Assembly (NCBI GenBank): GCA_002633005.1
Contig: NMRA01000024.1
Coordinates: forward strand, 1,145,903-1,209,902
Length of the DNA: 64,000 nt
From: Phoronis australis
Taxonomy: Eukaryota > Phoronida > Phoronidae
Reading direction: 5' to 3'
Shown: positions 34,040 through 46,123 of the stretch, piece after piece
Numbering within the stretch: the first letter of the stretch is position 1
How the letters are laid out: every line of letters starts with the position of its first letter
Made by a program: the position numbers and the translations under genes
The notes under the pieces: model-generated
What the model was told of the DNA's origin: nothing
Seen by the model: the letters and a program-made list of their open reading frames with translations, nothing else
Databases searched by the model: none

Positions 34040-37000
34040 ATGGTTCGAGCCTGGTATATGGATGACTCGCAAGACGACCAAAGGGCTGAACATATGACTG
34101 ACCCACCGAAATTTGTTGATCTTGAGCAGCTCAAAAAATTAACTGGTGTGTTATACTGGAAGGTAGGCCAGTATTTCATTTTCAATAATAGGCCTAGGCC
34201 TACTTCAAAAAGCGACTCGCATGTTTACCCACTGTGTGACGGCTTGAGGGCCGGNNNNNNNNNNNNNNNNNNNNNNNNNNNNNNNNNNNNNNNNNNNNNN
34301 NNNNNNNNNNNNNNNNNNNNNNNNNNNNNNNNNNNNNNNNNNNNNNNNNNNNNNNNNNNNNNNNNNNNNNNNNNNNNNNNNNNNNNNNNNNNNNNNNNNN
34401 NNNNNNNNNNNNNNNNNNNNNNNNNNNNNNNNNNNNNNNNNNNNNNNNNNNNNNNNNNNNNNNNNNNNNNNNNNNNNNNNNNNNNNNNNNNNNNNNNNNN
34501 NNNNNNNNNNNNNNNNNNNNNNNNNNNNNNNNNNNNNNNNNNNNNNNNNNNNNNNNNNNNNNNNNNNNNNNNNNNNNNNNNNNNNNNNNNNNNNNNNNNN
34601 NNNNNNNNNNNNNNNNNNNNNNNNNNNNNNNNNNNNNNNNNNNNNNNNNNNNNNNNNNNNNNNNNNNNNNNNNNNNNNNNNNNNNNNNNNNNNNNNNNNN
34701 NNNNNNNNNNNNNNNNNNNNNNNNNNNNNNNNNNNNNNNNNNNNNNNNNNNNNNNNNNNNNNNNNNNNNNNNNNNNNNNNNNNNNNNNNNNNNNNNNNNN
34801 NNNNNNNNNNNNNNNNNNNNNNNNNNNNNNNNNNNNNNNNNNNNNNNNNNNNNNNNNNNNNNNNNNNNNNNNNNNNNNNNNNNNNNNNNNNNNNNNAAAA
34901 TGTTAAGAACCCAGCGTATCGCATTTGTCTGCGGATTTTTCCTTTGGCCTTCTAGATCCTACTAGTGCCTGGGACAAACAGATACATTGCATAAACAAAC
35001 CCTGGATCATGTTTTGTGTCCCGTCGGAAGAAAATTTAAATTCGAAAACATCTTCTGAAAACGCACAAAAAAGTGTATTAGTAAAATCTACTGATTTTTA
35101 AGTGGTTTTAAAAAACAATCGGTAAACTCACCGATTTTTGTCTCATTACTTTGATACGTGTTTCTCCCGAGAGGTTAGTACCTAACGTGAAGACGAGCAC
35201 TCCAAATTGGAACGCTAAGTCCCGCGTGGTTGCGCTGCACGCGAAACAAGATGGCGGACGAACTTTGGAGCCTGACGAAAATAGGTAACCGGACGATACT
35301 CACATATGTGGGTCGAATATATGAAATGACTATTATAGCAGTCTCGCACACTTAAAATGTTTTGAAGCAGTGCACAGTCCTTTCGCACTTGTAGAGGTTG
35401 CATTGACTTAACGCAATTAGTGTCGTGGGCCGGGGATTCTTAGATGTGACGAAGTTTTCAACCCTAGGCTAAACAGTACATGAGTACGTTGTCAAAAGTG
35501 AGTACATCTGCTTCATCAAAGCTATGAAAACAAAACCCATACCTTTTAATAGTTGATGTAGAAGACAATGATCGGATAGCGCCACAGTGGTGCCTGATTT
35601 AGAGAACCAGGCAACCACTGAATAATGGGGCCATTACCTAGTGGATGAAACTGGTACTCTAAATCGGACCGCTATATATCCAACCAGTGTTGTTCTTGTG
35701 CTCAGTACCTAATTGTTACTGATCGGCATGTAGAGATCGGACAGGGTGCATGCAAATTTTAGTAGTCAGACACTCATTCATTCAAAGTGACATGTGGACA
35801 ATTTCTCGCTTACACTGGTTATACAGCTCTGGTTCCCTTATAAGCCCCAGAGAACTTTTACCATGACTATTCAGCACGCCCTTTGTATTCATGCATGTAG
35901 GGGAAATTTACGTAATGGTTTCGTACCACTTAAGGATGCGCCTCTCTGTACGCCAAGCTGAACTAGCCACGGAATCAGGAGCTATCTCATAGCGAATAGT
36001 GGCTATACACATGTACAACCACACATGTGATTTAGAAGAACAAGGATCATACTTTAGTTGCAAAACGGGGTTGTAGAAAAGTCAATAAAAGTACCATTCA
36101 CGTGACCGGTTTTCTAATTGGTACCTTTCAGACATTAGAATCGTACCAGTGCATGGTACTATACTAATAACTATGAATATTTTACGAATTAAAGATGAAA
36201 AAGGAAACAGCATGTGCAAACAGACAAACCTTTCATTCACAACATAGAAACATGTGAGAACAAAGAACTTTTCAATATGACTAGAACGCAAACCGCCCCC
36301 TTATTTATTTATTTATTTATTATTGTGATATTTAAAATGAGGGTGGCCTCTTCAGTCATAGCACTGCTTTCCAAGAGGGCCCTTAATGAAAAAGCTTCAG
36401 GAAATTCTAATTCCGAAAGCCAGTGAGAATTTCACTGGATTCCAGTTAGATTCCAGTGAGAATCTAACTAATTAAGATATGCCATTTAAATTAGTGAGAA
36501 AAAATTCTCACTCTAGTGAGAATACAGTGATATTCCAGTTAGAATTCAGTGAGAATCTAACTAATTTGCATAGCATTTCCACTCAGTGAGAATTTGTCTT
36601 ACTGAAATTCTCACTCAGTAGGAATGCTATGCAAATTAGTGAGAATTTGTGTCACTGAAATTCTCACTGAGTGAAAATCTCACTGGGTGAGAATTTTGAA
36701 CTTAAGAAAATTTTGTGTGTGGGCTTTAGCCACTGACTGATGAGAGATCAATGGTAACCAAAACACTGCTTATTTTTCGTGAGTTTATCTTGAAATTTGA
36801 CTAAGGATACAATTTAATTGCAAATTGTGAAATATAGCAGACATAAACTACCAACTATAAAGCCTTTGGTGAATCAGCAAAATACTGAAAACTCAGCTGT
36901 CAACACAGAATGAAGACATCAGTCTAATACTCGTGCTTCATGCACTCTACTAGATGTATGAAATGTACTAACCTTAAGCTTATTAACACACAAAATCAGT

Positions 37001-40000
37001 CCAGGGTCCCCTCTGGTTGACTTGCTGACAAAGTGTTCAGTAATTTCACAATATTTGTGAGAAAAACATCAACAATCTTCAAGCTATTTCTCCAACTCAT
37101 TCCTGGTGCCATTTTAGTTTGAATTCAGAAATCTGGTTCAACTGAAATTTCCACAGTTACATCCAATCAGGGTGTTTGTTTATCTTAAATTCTCTCTGAA
37201 TTCTCACTCCAATTTTGGCAAGTCCAAATTCTCACTCAATTCTCACTCAGATTTTTTCAAAGTCTGAAATTTTCACTGATTCTCACTCAGAATTTTTCTA
37301 AGACCCGTAAAAATTCTCACTGGATTCTCACTGTTACACAACATTTTCTCACTATTTTCTCACTGACTGTGACGCATTGTATTTAATGCATTTGGTAGTG
37401 GAGAAATGTCAGACACTCTTTTATTTTGTCGAGGTACAACTGCGTTCTTTAAATTAAAAACATTCGTATCAGGATTTTCCGTAGATAAGCCCACCGGACT
37501 AAACGCCCATGGGCATTTATTCGGAAAATCATGCTGAATAAACGCTCATGGTGACAAGTGTGTAGATAATGAGGGGTTTATTCAAAGAATTTGTTGTTAA
37601 AAGCCCACTCAGCTGTAACTTTTTGTCTCAAATTTAGTTTTGTGGAACATATTTCGTTTACAAAAACGAACAAAAGGTTGGCGCAACTTGGTATCATGTT
37701 TTGCGTACTTATTCAGACCCACGCTGTGACGGCGTTAGGCCTAGTTGGCTTTGGGATACCAAATAGCTCAGAAACAGCGTTAAATCTCAATTCTTTGTCC
37801 GTAGCTTTGAGACAGTTGTGCATATCTTCCGATGTCCACGATGACGGATGGCATTTTCCTGAAAGCAAGAAAAACAACACATTAGCCTATATAGAACCTA
37901 TGTTTTGTGTATCGTACTTCTTGGTTGCATGTACCGTACCCCGGGTACCATACCCGTGACCTGTTGTGGTACGACACTCGTGACAATGACTTTGTTTCAA
38001 ACACGAGGACTGAATATATTTGGCACAGGATTTGGCATCCAGAAATTACACCATACAAAGAGATGAGAACGAGCTGTCAGGTGACCCATCGGTTTACTCA
38101 TTTGCTGTACTTGTCGTCTGGTCACATTATTTGGAGAGGGCTAAAATTTACATCAACATATCAAAAAAGTGAAAAATGCTCACAGTTTTTGTCTGGGTCG
38201 TCTGCTCAACATGTCGCTTTGTTTTCTGTTATCGGTGTAATCACTCTTTTGGGAGGCAAGCAAACATAGTTTGGCGGGAAATGATGTGGTAGACAACGTT
38301 AACTGGTACGGAACCTGTAACTCTCCCCTGGATCTGAGCTAATGAAGTGGAAGGTAATAGCTAGCACTACTTTCTTAACAATGGTGGTTGTTATTACACC
38401 CAAATTGGTTTTTTTTGGCATTTGCACAGAATTAAAGCCTGCAATGTGGAAAGTAATTTAACTTGGTACATTTTAAATATTACAAAAAGACTAAAAATTT
38501 AATTTGCGTTGATCTTGACAAAGGACCACTTCGATCCCAACGGAACATTGGTTTTAAATATATCTCACACCTGTTTTCATTACTTTATTTTTGATAATCC
38601 TGTCTACTTGTTTTTTTCTTACCAGCTAGGGTTGGTATCTTTTTATTTTGTTTTTCAACAAAGATTACAGCTACACCAAACATGCGGTCACAGCAAACAA
38701 AACTACACGCGTCAAGCGCAATCTTTATTAGAACTCAAATCATAAAATATATACAAAAGTGCAAGTGTGGGGATAGCCAAACTGAGGATTTGGAACCTCT
38801 GGACGAATTTTGGTTGCAGTAACTACATAACTATTGTAACTTTTCCTCAGTCATAAAAAATGCAATCACAGCTCTTGCCCACCGACCAACCTCATCCACT
38901 GTTTGCACTCCCTCGTTTACTACAAAGCAATCCATCTTCTTGTGTTCACGTACGTGTTTTGCTTTACAACTACAATCCAACTATTGAAATTGGCGCATTC
39001 CCACGAATATCAATTGTCCGGTTGAGTGTGTTACTCCTTGAGTAAAGTAGTTCGGCATGCCCTGGAGCATGAGCGATGTTTTAAAATTTATTGGCATCTA
39101 GTTTAGTCACTGTGTGTTGTTTATAGATGTTTCAATGTGGCTTAGTTGTATATTAAAAGAATAATTCACGTGATATTGTTAACTCTGATCAGGTTTGTAA
39201 ACTCACTGAGTATATCAATATGCACAGTGGTTTATCTTCAATCGTTCCCAATGTTCGTAGTTTTTAGCTTAATAGTTAATCGATTTTTAAATATCGAAAA
39301 CCAAACTTGGTTGTTTTTTCCATCTGAATACAGCTGTGGTATTTGTTTCCAATGAAAACCGTTGCTTAATGCATTTTGAAAATTCGCATGTACAGGCAGA
39401 GAGGTTTACTTCAGTTTATGGTCAGGTAATTACACTTAATGGGGACTTGCTCGCACCGGACAATGCGGTCATCGCAACTGAGTCTGACTCTGGCATTGCG
39501 CTCTCTTTTATCCTTGTAAAAGCCGCTCAGAAGAACGAGCGGTGAAAAGTCACGCATCTCTTCAGAAATGCGTGACTTTCGTGTGAGCGCATTATTCACG
39601 GCATGAAAAAAAACAAGTATCGTAAATGAATGTCATTTTCTTGCCCCAGTCTTCTCTTTTTTGATGTTCAACGAAAAGTCTTGCATCAATGCCAAAACCA
39701 TGGGCTGGTATTTGCTTGCTAATTATTGCTTATCAAAACTGAAAAATAACAGCGCTACTTTCAGACAGATAGAATGAACAAACTGCTTGAACATGTCTAC
39801 TGCAAAATGACCATCTTGATTTGTGGCCAGAATTGTTGAATTTGATGGGGTTTCTATTGATCTTAATTTTGATAAAATATTAGTGTTAATTTGTGGTATA
39901 TGCTACACTGAATAATGCAAATCTTGTTTGAAAACTATTTCTGTAAAGGAAGCCAACTTCTGTGTAGTCCTTTCACATTGTCATGGACTAGGCCTGTAGT

Positions 40001-43000
40001 TATTTAGCAATGAAATGGGTGGAATCTACGATATTATAGTGATGATTATTTTTTTTCAGATCGATGCTGATAACTATGAGGCAGAGGGTAAACTTGCGCA
40101 GATTCGGAAGGAGCGTGGTTACAACTACATGGATGAAATCACGTGTTCGCCGGAAAAGCTGCCTAACTATGAACAGAAGGTATATATGTATTGCGCTGGA
40201 GCTTTTTCGACTATTCACTGCACCAAAGAAAGAAAGCCATTAGCCTGAGCACAATGCGATGGGTGCCAACACAAGCACACCCCACTGGCAGTTGAGGTTT
40301 GTTCACCACTGGCCGAGGTTAGAATTGATGGCGAGACTAAAAGCAGAAGAATAGTGTTGACAACCTCCATTAGTCACAACGTTTGCATCCTCTCTTTTCA
40401 TTTTTCAAGTTTGCCAATAGTTCTATTTGAGAACTTAAATACATTGTACCCTAATTTTTGAAGTACCATCCACTTATTAGTTGAATTTTGGACACTCATT
40501 TGATAATTAGTGCATCATCAAATTTCCTGGTGTCAGTTCTGTGTATCAAAGTGATATTTCAAATAGTTATCAAATCATTGTTTTCCAGTCTCTGAGGAAA
40601 TTCAGGAAAAGTGAATGTGTGGCAAATTACAGATTTTTTGGCAATAGTCGGAACCTTATATTGTTACAACATATCTTGTTTATGAAAGACCTGTTCAGCA
40701 GAAGCGCAGTCAAACACCTTGTAATGGCTTGTGGAGAGAGGAGTGAAGAAGACGTCTTTACTTGAACACTACTTTATTGCGGACTCACTAACTACTGTTC
40801 AACAACATGTTTTTGCAATACACAAGACCACATGCATATGAGTCACATTTCATAGAACTGTTTGGCAAGACTTATATAATAAACCATTCTAACTAATTGT
40901 GCCATATAAGGCAAGTGTAGTTCCAGTACAAACTACAATACTATTACACACCTGCACGACTTTTTACTTGTGACCTTGACCTTTACATCATGCTGGTTTC
41001 TGTACCTTTGAGAATGAGGAGTACACCTCGAACATGAAGTTGTGTACTATTTGGCTGTTTATTAGATATAATGTTAAGAGCCTTATAGTGATGTGGCTTT
41101 GACTTCCAAGTCCTATAAGTCTACCCTGGGTCAAGTTCTTGCGGCGAGAAAAATCCTGCCAAAATCAGGTGCTCTCATTGAAAATACTTGGCTATGGTAC
41201 AGATCATGGTGAAAGCATTAGATTGGGGCTTCATAGCTTTAATGAAGAAAATGATGAAATGAAATTTGAGCTTTTATCGCATTCCGAGTAGTTATACAAA
41301 TGCTTTGGCGTCAATGACAGCAAATGACGACCGAACTTATCACAACCGAGATAGAACACTAACTGACTTGACATCTCTCACATTGAGACTATGTGAAAAG
41401 AAAATGGCGTGAAATTCTTGCCTCCCAAAACATCACTTCCGGAGTAGAGAATGAATAATTACGTAAATTACAAAAATCTGTAATTAACTGACAAATATGT
41501 CTGGGGTAATCAACGAACCTTATTTTTGCTAAAAATGACATGAAAAAAGGTTGCCTTCGCCTTTAACATGTAATTTGCTTTAGAAGTTCAGAAATTTTTT
41601 TTATTAATGAGAATGTGATTATTTGCCGGAGTGAACTTTCCAAGATTCCCCCCTCCCTGGCTATTCAAAGTTCACCCATAGGCAATATTGAGGTCAAGCA
41701 GAACTCCAAACATAAACACAGCAGCAATGTCCCAAAGAGTGATTCAATGGTCTGACCTGTTACCAATCACTGTGTTTACAATTTACTATTAGTGAGTGTA
41801 TGGCATTGTTTGAGAAGGTCATGGGGTGATGATGAGCCTGGAATGACTGGGTTTTAGATATGTCCTGCTGTGCTTAAGTACAAGCAATGTTGTGTTTATA
41901 TTGAGGGTAATAACAGTGTGTGTGTTCACACTGAGGGGTAATCATAGGGTGATGAGATGCCTGCCCTTGAGGAAAGGCTCTCTTGGGTTTCAGAAGTTGA
42001 AGTGTTGAAATTCTGTTTCTCATTTTTCATACATGATGCTTTGTCATATCTAAGTTTCTATACCATAGCTACCAAAAGGCAATATTTTGAAAAATGGCCA
42101 TTCACAACAATCGTGAAAAATGAAAAAAATCCATTTCAATGGCTTTTTGTCTGAAATTGGTGAGATGTCACCATAACATTAACTATTTAAAGCTGCAGTT
42201 TGCCCTGTTTAGTTGGCTAAGAACAAAAATCGATTTAGTACTTTTCACTTTCTCTAAAATCATGGTCTCATAATATTACTTGCCGTGATTCCATTTTGGT
42301 TGCCAGTTCAAGTCACAGCGTATATGGCCATTTTCGAATTCACAATTTTAGGGTTGGCCAATAATATATGACCCACGTCTACATGCGCCATGTTTGAATT
42401 CACAATATTAGGGTTGGCCAACCATGTGACCCATGTCTACATGCACCATTTTTGAGTCGCTGAGGATTTCGATGTTCCTCTTGTTAACACATGTAGAATC
42501 CTATCGCGGCAAAGACTATCATGAGACCAATTTTAGAGGTGTACAGGACCTGTTATGATTTTCGTTTTTCAACCTGCTAAACACCACGAAATGCATCTCC
42601 TTTGAAATGAAACAAAAGAATGAACAAGAGACACTGAAGTCATCCTATAAGGCCATCCTGGATTACACGGCGGTAGAACTTTCCTTTGTCCTGGAGATAA
42701 GAAAGCGCGTGACCTTGCTTTGAAAATAAGGCACATTTTCGTGTCTCTCATTGATGTCGGGAAGGTGAAGAATTTCAGATCACGCATTCACGGGTATTTG
42801 TACAGTTTAAAAATTTTTCCCATGGGAGTTGCACAGCAGTAATATTTCGTTTGTAATTGGATGGACGAATAGAGTAATGCAACCGAGAAAACGAGACAAC
42901 AACAAATAACGTGAAACTGCAACTGACCTGAGTGGCCGTGCTGACTTTTTGGGATATCGCGATAGCGCTACATGATCTGTATCTGTAAGACACATACAAA

Positions 43001-46000
43001 ACATTTGGTCTTCAAAAGCTTCTGAATTGTTTTAAATGTCCACAATTTCTCAGAGACATTGTCTGAAGGTAGGTATGATATAGACTTTTAAATTGATTTA
43101 GCAGTATTTAATTTGGTGCTAAAAGTGATAACATGAAATTTCACCTGTTGGCCATATTGTGTTCTAAATTGGTGCAACTTTACCATAATCAGCAAAAATG
43201 TCTTAAAAAGTGCTGCAGTTTCAATCAAAAATAATGCCTCACTTTTATATAATTTAAAAATGACCATTTTCGTGCCCAAATGTCTGTTAGCTGTTATGAT
43301 AGGAAAACTGAAGGTCTGGTGTACTTTCTCTGTTCAACCAAACATACAATCCTTCTTTGTGTGCGCTTAAAGTTCCCTTTTCCTTGGGATGCCTTATCCA
43401 ATGCAGGAGGTCAGGTAACACCAAGCTAAATATGCTTGGCAGGTCAACTATTGTGCTGGTGTACACTGTAACCAGAGTCCAATATTTATACACGCTGAGT
43501 TTGCTTTCAAATGCACTTGCACCTGTTGAGAGAAAACCTTGGAAATTTGTTCACAGAAAGAAATCTTTTACTGAGTTAAATTCTATAGTTTCTAAATATT
43601 TTGCTAAATTTGGAGTTGTCAATAAGGAGCTACATGACGAACCAGTCATAGATTCTTTTCATAGACTGACACGGTAGATCTATTTCTACGCAGACCTGAA
43701 ACTGTTGGATTGATACTGTAGTAGACGATGAGGCTCAAAATTTATGCTAACTGGTGGTAAAATTTGAGATTAGGATGCTAGATGTGAATGTGGTACTGAA
43801 GATTGAGCGTGGATGATAAGCATACTAAAAATATCCTTGTTAGAACAGTATTGATGTATTGAAATGATTGATTGACATGTTTCAAGTTTTTAACACATCT
43901 CTTTGGTTTGAGGGATAATTTTCTTTGACATCATGGATTGAGTGTGCAACCGTAAAATTAATTCAAAATACAGGCTAACATACTGCCTGGGCTGAAGGAG
44001 GAAAAATAGGTACCCGAGACAATACAAATTATTTAAGAATCAACCAGAGACGGTACTTATGAATACCCCCTGCCCCGAGCGCTCCCGAGTCAACACTACC
44101 GATGTCACACTACCAAAATACCCTCCAGACAGTACCTGAGAATGCAACATACCCTCATTAGACTCTAGTGGGTTTCATACCGCTATCCCTGCCAACCTAC
44201 TTTAGAGGATACTTCCGGTTCTGTGCAGTCACCTGAAGGCTGAACCTCTTCCTCACATCCTGAATCCAGCCATTTAGAACTTCGGTATATTGGGTTTTAT
44301 TTGCAGATCAAATCGTTTTTCGAAGAACACTTGCACACGGATGAAGAAATTCGTTTCATAAAGAACGGCTCGGGTTACTTCGATGCTCGTGACATCAACG
44401 ACCAGTGGATAAGAATTGAATTGGTTAAAGGCGACCTGATAGTTCTGCCCGCTGGCATCTACCATCGCTTTACGTTGGACAAGAAGGTTCGTCAATAGTT
44501 CTCTATTTCAGGTCATTGTTTTTTAAGCTCCATTTAGATATTACGTAGTCCTTGATTTTCATATGCTCACACATAGATATGTGGATGCACCATGGCTGAT
44601 ATCTATCTAATGGGTGTCCGACGTCCACTGCTTTGTGTCCTAGATTCCTTACAGGATTTAGCAGAGGTATTCCACTTTTTTCAGGTTCGAGGTATTGTGC
44701 GCCTGTGTCCTTAATACTAATGCACATTCCTGGAAGCATACCATTTGTGATGCAGTCGTGGGTGCATTTCATTGCTCTTATTGTGAAATTTGGCAGATAT
44801 GTTTCTATTGAAGAGATGACAATGGCTTTCCATTTTTGGACGGATTTGACTTATTTTGCGCCATCTGGTAGACATTTTTATTTTTTTGATTCCTTTTATT
44901 GGTGGCTACCTCTTTATCTTCCAAACCTCTCAGGGATCATGAAACTTAGCAGATGTTCATGGTTCCTTGACAGTTTTTCATGAAATTTGATAAGCCGGTT
45001 TTTAATATTAAGATGACAGCACTTTTTCATGTTGAGATGAATTCGACATATTCTGTGTCACCTAGAGGCCATTTTCGTGTATTTTAGGGGCTGACTCTGT
45101 ATCCTTCAAACTGCTGAGAGGAACGTTATGAAATTTGGCATATGTGTTCCTCCTAACAAGTACACAACTGATGTAGATTTTCAGAGATCCAACTGGTATG
45201 GTGCCCCCTGGTGGCATTTTGCATCTGCGGCTGTATCTCCTAAACCCCTTGCAAGATCTTCTGTAAATTTGGCAGGTGTATTCCTGGTTTAACTTGAAAT
45301 TTCACAACTGTGACAGATGAAAGGATTGATCTACCACTGGGCCTCCCTTATGGCAATTTGTTTTTTCATGTCTGTCTCTGCATCTTCAGAGTTCCTGAAT
45401 AATTTCCAAAAAATGACAACTATTTGTTTATTAGAGATGACGAATCCTTCCCATTTTCCAACAAATACTCACATGTATGACAGTAATAAACACCCCCAAG
45501 AAGTCGTTTGCAGTGCAGTTGTTGGTGCATTTCAATGCCCCAGGTTGCTCTGGACTTGTTAAATTCTTCCACCAATAAACGGTTTAATGCTAAACCCTGG
45601 CAAGACACTTGTGTTAGGTAATAAATTCTAGAACTTAGTGAATGAAAATAGTGAGTGTATAACTCACTTCTTCCATAATTCAACATCACAGCCTTGTAGG
45701 CTTTTCTCTTCAGTGGAGAACGTTTCACTAGTTTATGCTTGTAAATTCCCAGGCTTTATTGTTAAACACTTGTTTTCCACTAGCACGATCTCATTGTACG
45801 TACTTGCTAGAAACTGATGCCTTGAGGAAGGGCTACAATGGCCTAAAGTGAATTTGCTTTGATCTGTTAGTGCAATGGATTCATTTCAGAATTACATCGA
45901 AGCCATGCGCCTGTTTGTTGGCGTGCCTGTGTGGACCCCCCATAACAGACCGTGTGACGATATGAAGGAGCGCAAGGACTATCTCAAGACAATGGGAATT

Positions 46001-46009
46001 GAGAGTTAG
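34040..46009 (+). CDS. ADI1: Acireductone dioxygenase (methionine salvage)
   Basis: ADI1 is a cupin metalloenzyme of the methionine salvage pathway. With iron it oxidises acireductone to 4-methylthio-2-oxobutanoate and formate; with nickel it runs an off-pathway reaction. It acts in cytosol and nucleus. Exons: 34040-34162, 40060-40179, 44307-44486, 45890-46009, all phase 0, giving 180 aa (human 179). I chose the ATG at 34040 because MVRAWYMDD matches the family start; the ATG at 34031 would add three residues. Metal ligands are present: HLH plus E in [12 protein letters not shown] (H89, H91, E95) and H134 in LPAGIYHRF. Other family blocks: [29 protein letters not shown]-like [29 protein letters not shown]. 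Intron 1 is 5.9 kb and contains an assembly gap and a possible second first exon at 35251. Confidence 0.97.
34255..34896. other. Assembly gap, 642 N
   Basis: A run of N inside ADI1 intron 1. Reading frames spanning it are artefacts. Confidence 1.
35251..35284 (+). other. Possible first coding exon of an unmodelled gene
   Basis: ACAAGATGGCGGACG is a strong initiation context and also a YY1-like promoter element. It opens [11 protein letters not shown] and meets a donor-like AAATAG|GTAACC. The upstream 100 bp is GC-richer than its surroundings. It lies on the ADI1 strand inside ADI1 intron 1. Phase 1 at this donor does not fit ADI1 exon 2 (phase 0), so it is not an alternative ADI1 start by this splice. 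No downstream exon was recognised. Confidence 0.25.
36299..36389 (+). repeat. Short interspersed repeat ending in (TTTA)n, plus copy
   Basis: A (TTTA)n tract followed by AAAATGAGGGTGGCCTCTTC, AGCACTGCTTTCCAAGAGGG and CCCTTAA. The inverse complement occurs at 51050-51140 with very few differences, so both are recent copies of one family. Confidence 0.8.
36420..37375. mobile_element. Possible foldback element with GTGAGAAT repeats
   Basis: The left block (36420-36700) is built of many CAGTGAGAAT(T/C) words plus inverses such as GAAATTCTCACT. The right block (37190-37375) is built of ATTCTCACT words only. About 480 bp of ordinary sequence lies between. Terminal inverted repeats made of short degenerate tandem units are typical of foldback transposons (FB in Drosophila, TU in sea urchins). 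No open reading frame for a transposase is seen and I could not identify a target duplication. Lies in ADI1 intron 1. Confidence 0.5.
37473..37545 (-). repeat. CCCATGGGC-type repeat, partial copy
   Basis: ATTTTCCGTAGATAAGCCC, then CGCCCATGGGCATTTATTCG, matching the termini of the element at 21312-21752. Confidence 0.55.
37713..37870 (-). pseudogene. Decayed transposase-like HTH (pipsqueak/pogo type)
   Basis: A minus-strand open stretch reads [20 protein letters not shown] and soon after [10 protein letters not shown]. The layout (Trp, acidic pair, Leu, a short gap, then F-x-I-P-x-P/S-T) resembles the psq/HTH domain at the start of pogo/Tigger-type transposases and related proteins. The frame closes at a TGA at 37713 and no DDE domain follows. 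Resemblance is by eye only. Confidence 0.35.
39519..39579 (+). repeat. Two adjacent perfect hairpins
   Basis: CCGCTC, an 8-nt loop and GAGCGG form a first stem. The second is AAAGTCACGCAT (39546-39557), a 10-nt loop, then ATGCGTGACTTT (39568-39579), a perfect 12-bp stem. It lies in ADI1 intron 1, 480 bp before exon 2. It may be the centre of a decayed palindromic transposon, since weaker pairing extends outward. Confidence 0.7.
42330..42452 (+). repeat. Two diverged tandem copies, about 60 bp
   Basis: GAATTCACAAT(T/A)TTAGGGTTGGCC, then a short variable part, then TGACCCA(C/T)GTCTACATG occurs twice in a row. The surrounding 42180-42560 has ends (CTGTTTAGTTGGCTAAGAAC on the left) that recur inverted near 55345-55395, so the tandem probably lies inside a larger MITE. 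Confidence 0.6.
44630..45420 (+). repeat. Diverged tandem array, period about 150 bp
   Basis: Words such as GAAATTTGGCA(G/T)ATATG or AATTTGGCAGGTG preceded by TATC(T/C)(T/C)C(C/T)AAAC recur near 44780, 44920, 45095 and 45235. Copies are strongly diverged. Lies in the last ADI1 intron. Confidence 0.4.
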
Positions 46010-46117
46010 GCTGCAACGCTGACTTGGCTTGATGTGATACACAGTGCTAACAGTGCTTGGGGTGTGACATGAAAAGGAACAGAAATTTGGATCTTAAGCT
46101 CTCTCTCATAATTACGG

Positions 46118-46123
46118 AATAAA
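46118..46123 (+). terminator. Poly(A) signal, ADI1
   Basis: AATAAA 109 bp after the ADI1 stop codon. Confidence 0.65.

Noticed and set aside
34031-34924. Long frames on both strands over 34255-34896
   Set aside because: They cross 642 N. Only 34040-34162 is coding (ADI1 exon 1).
36420-37375. CRISPR-like array suggested by the repeated GTGAGAAT words
   Set aside because: Repeats are short, degenerate and in both orientations, spacers are irregular, and the genome is eukaryotic.
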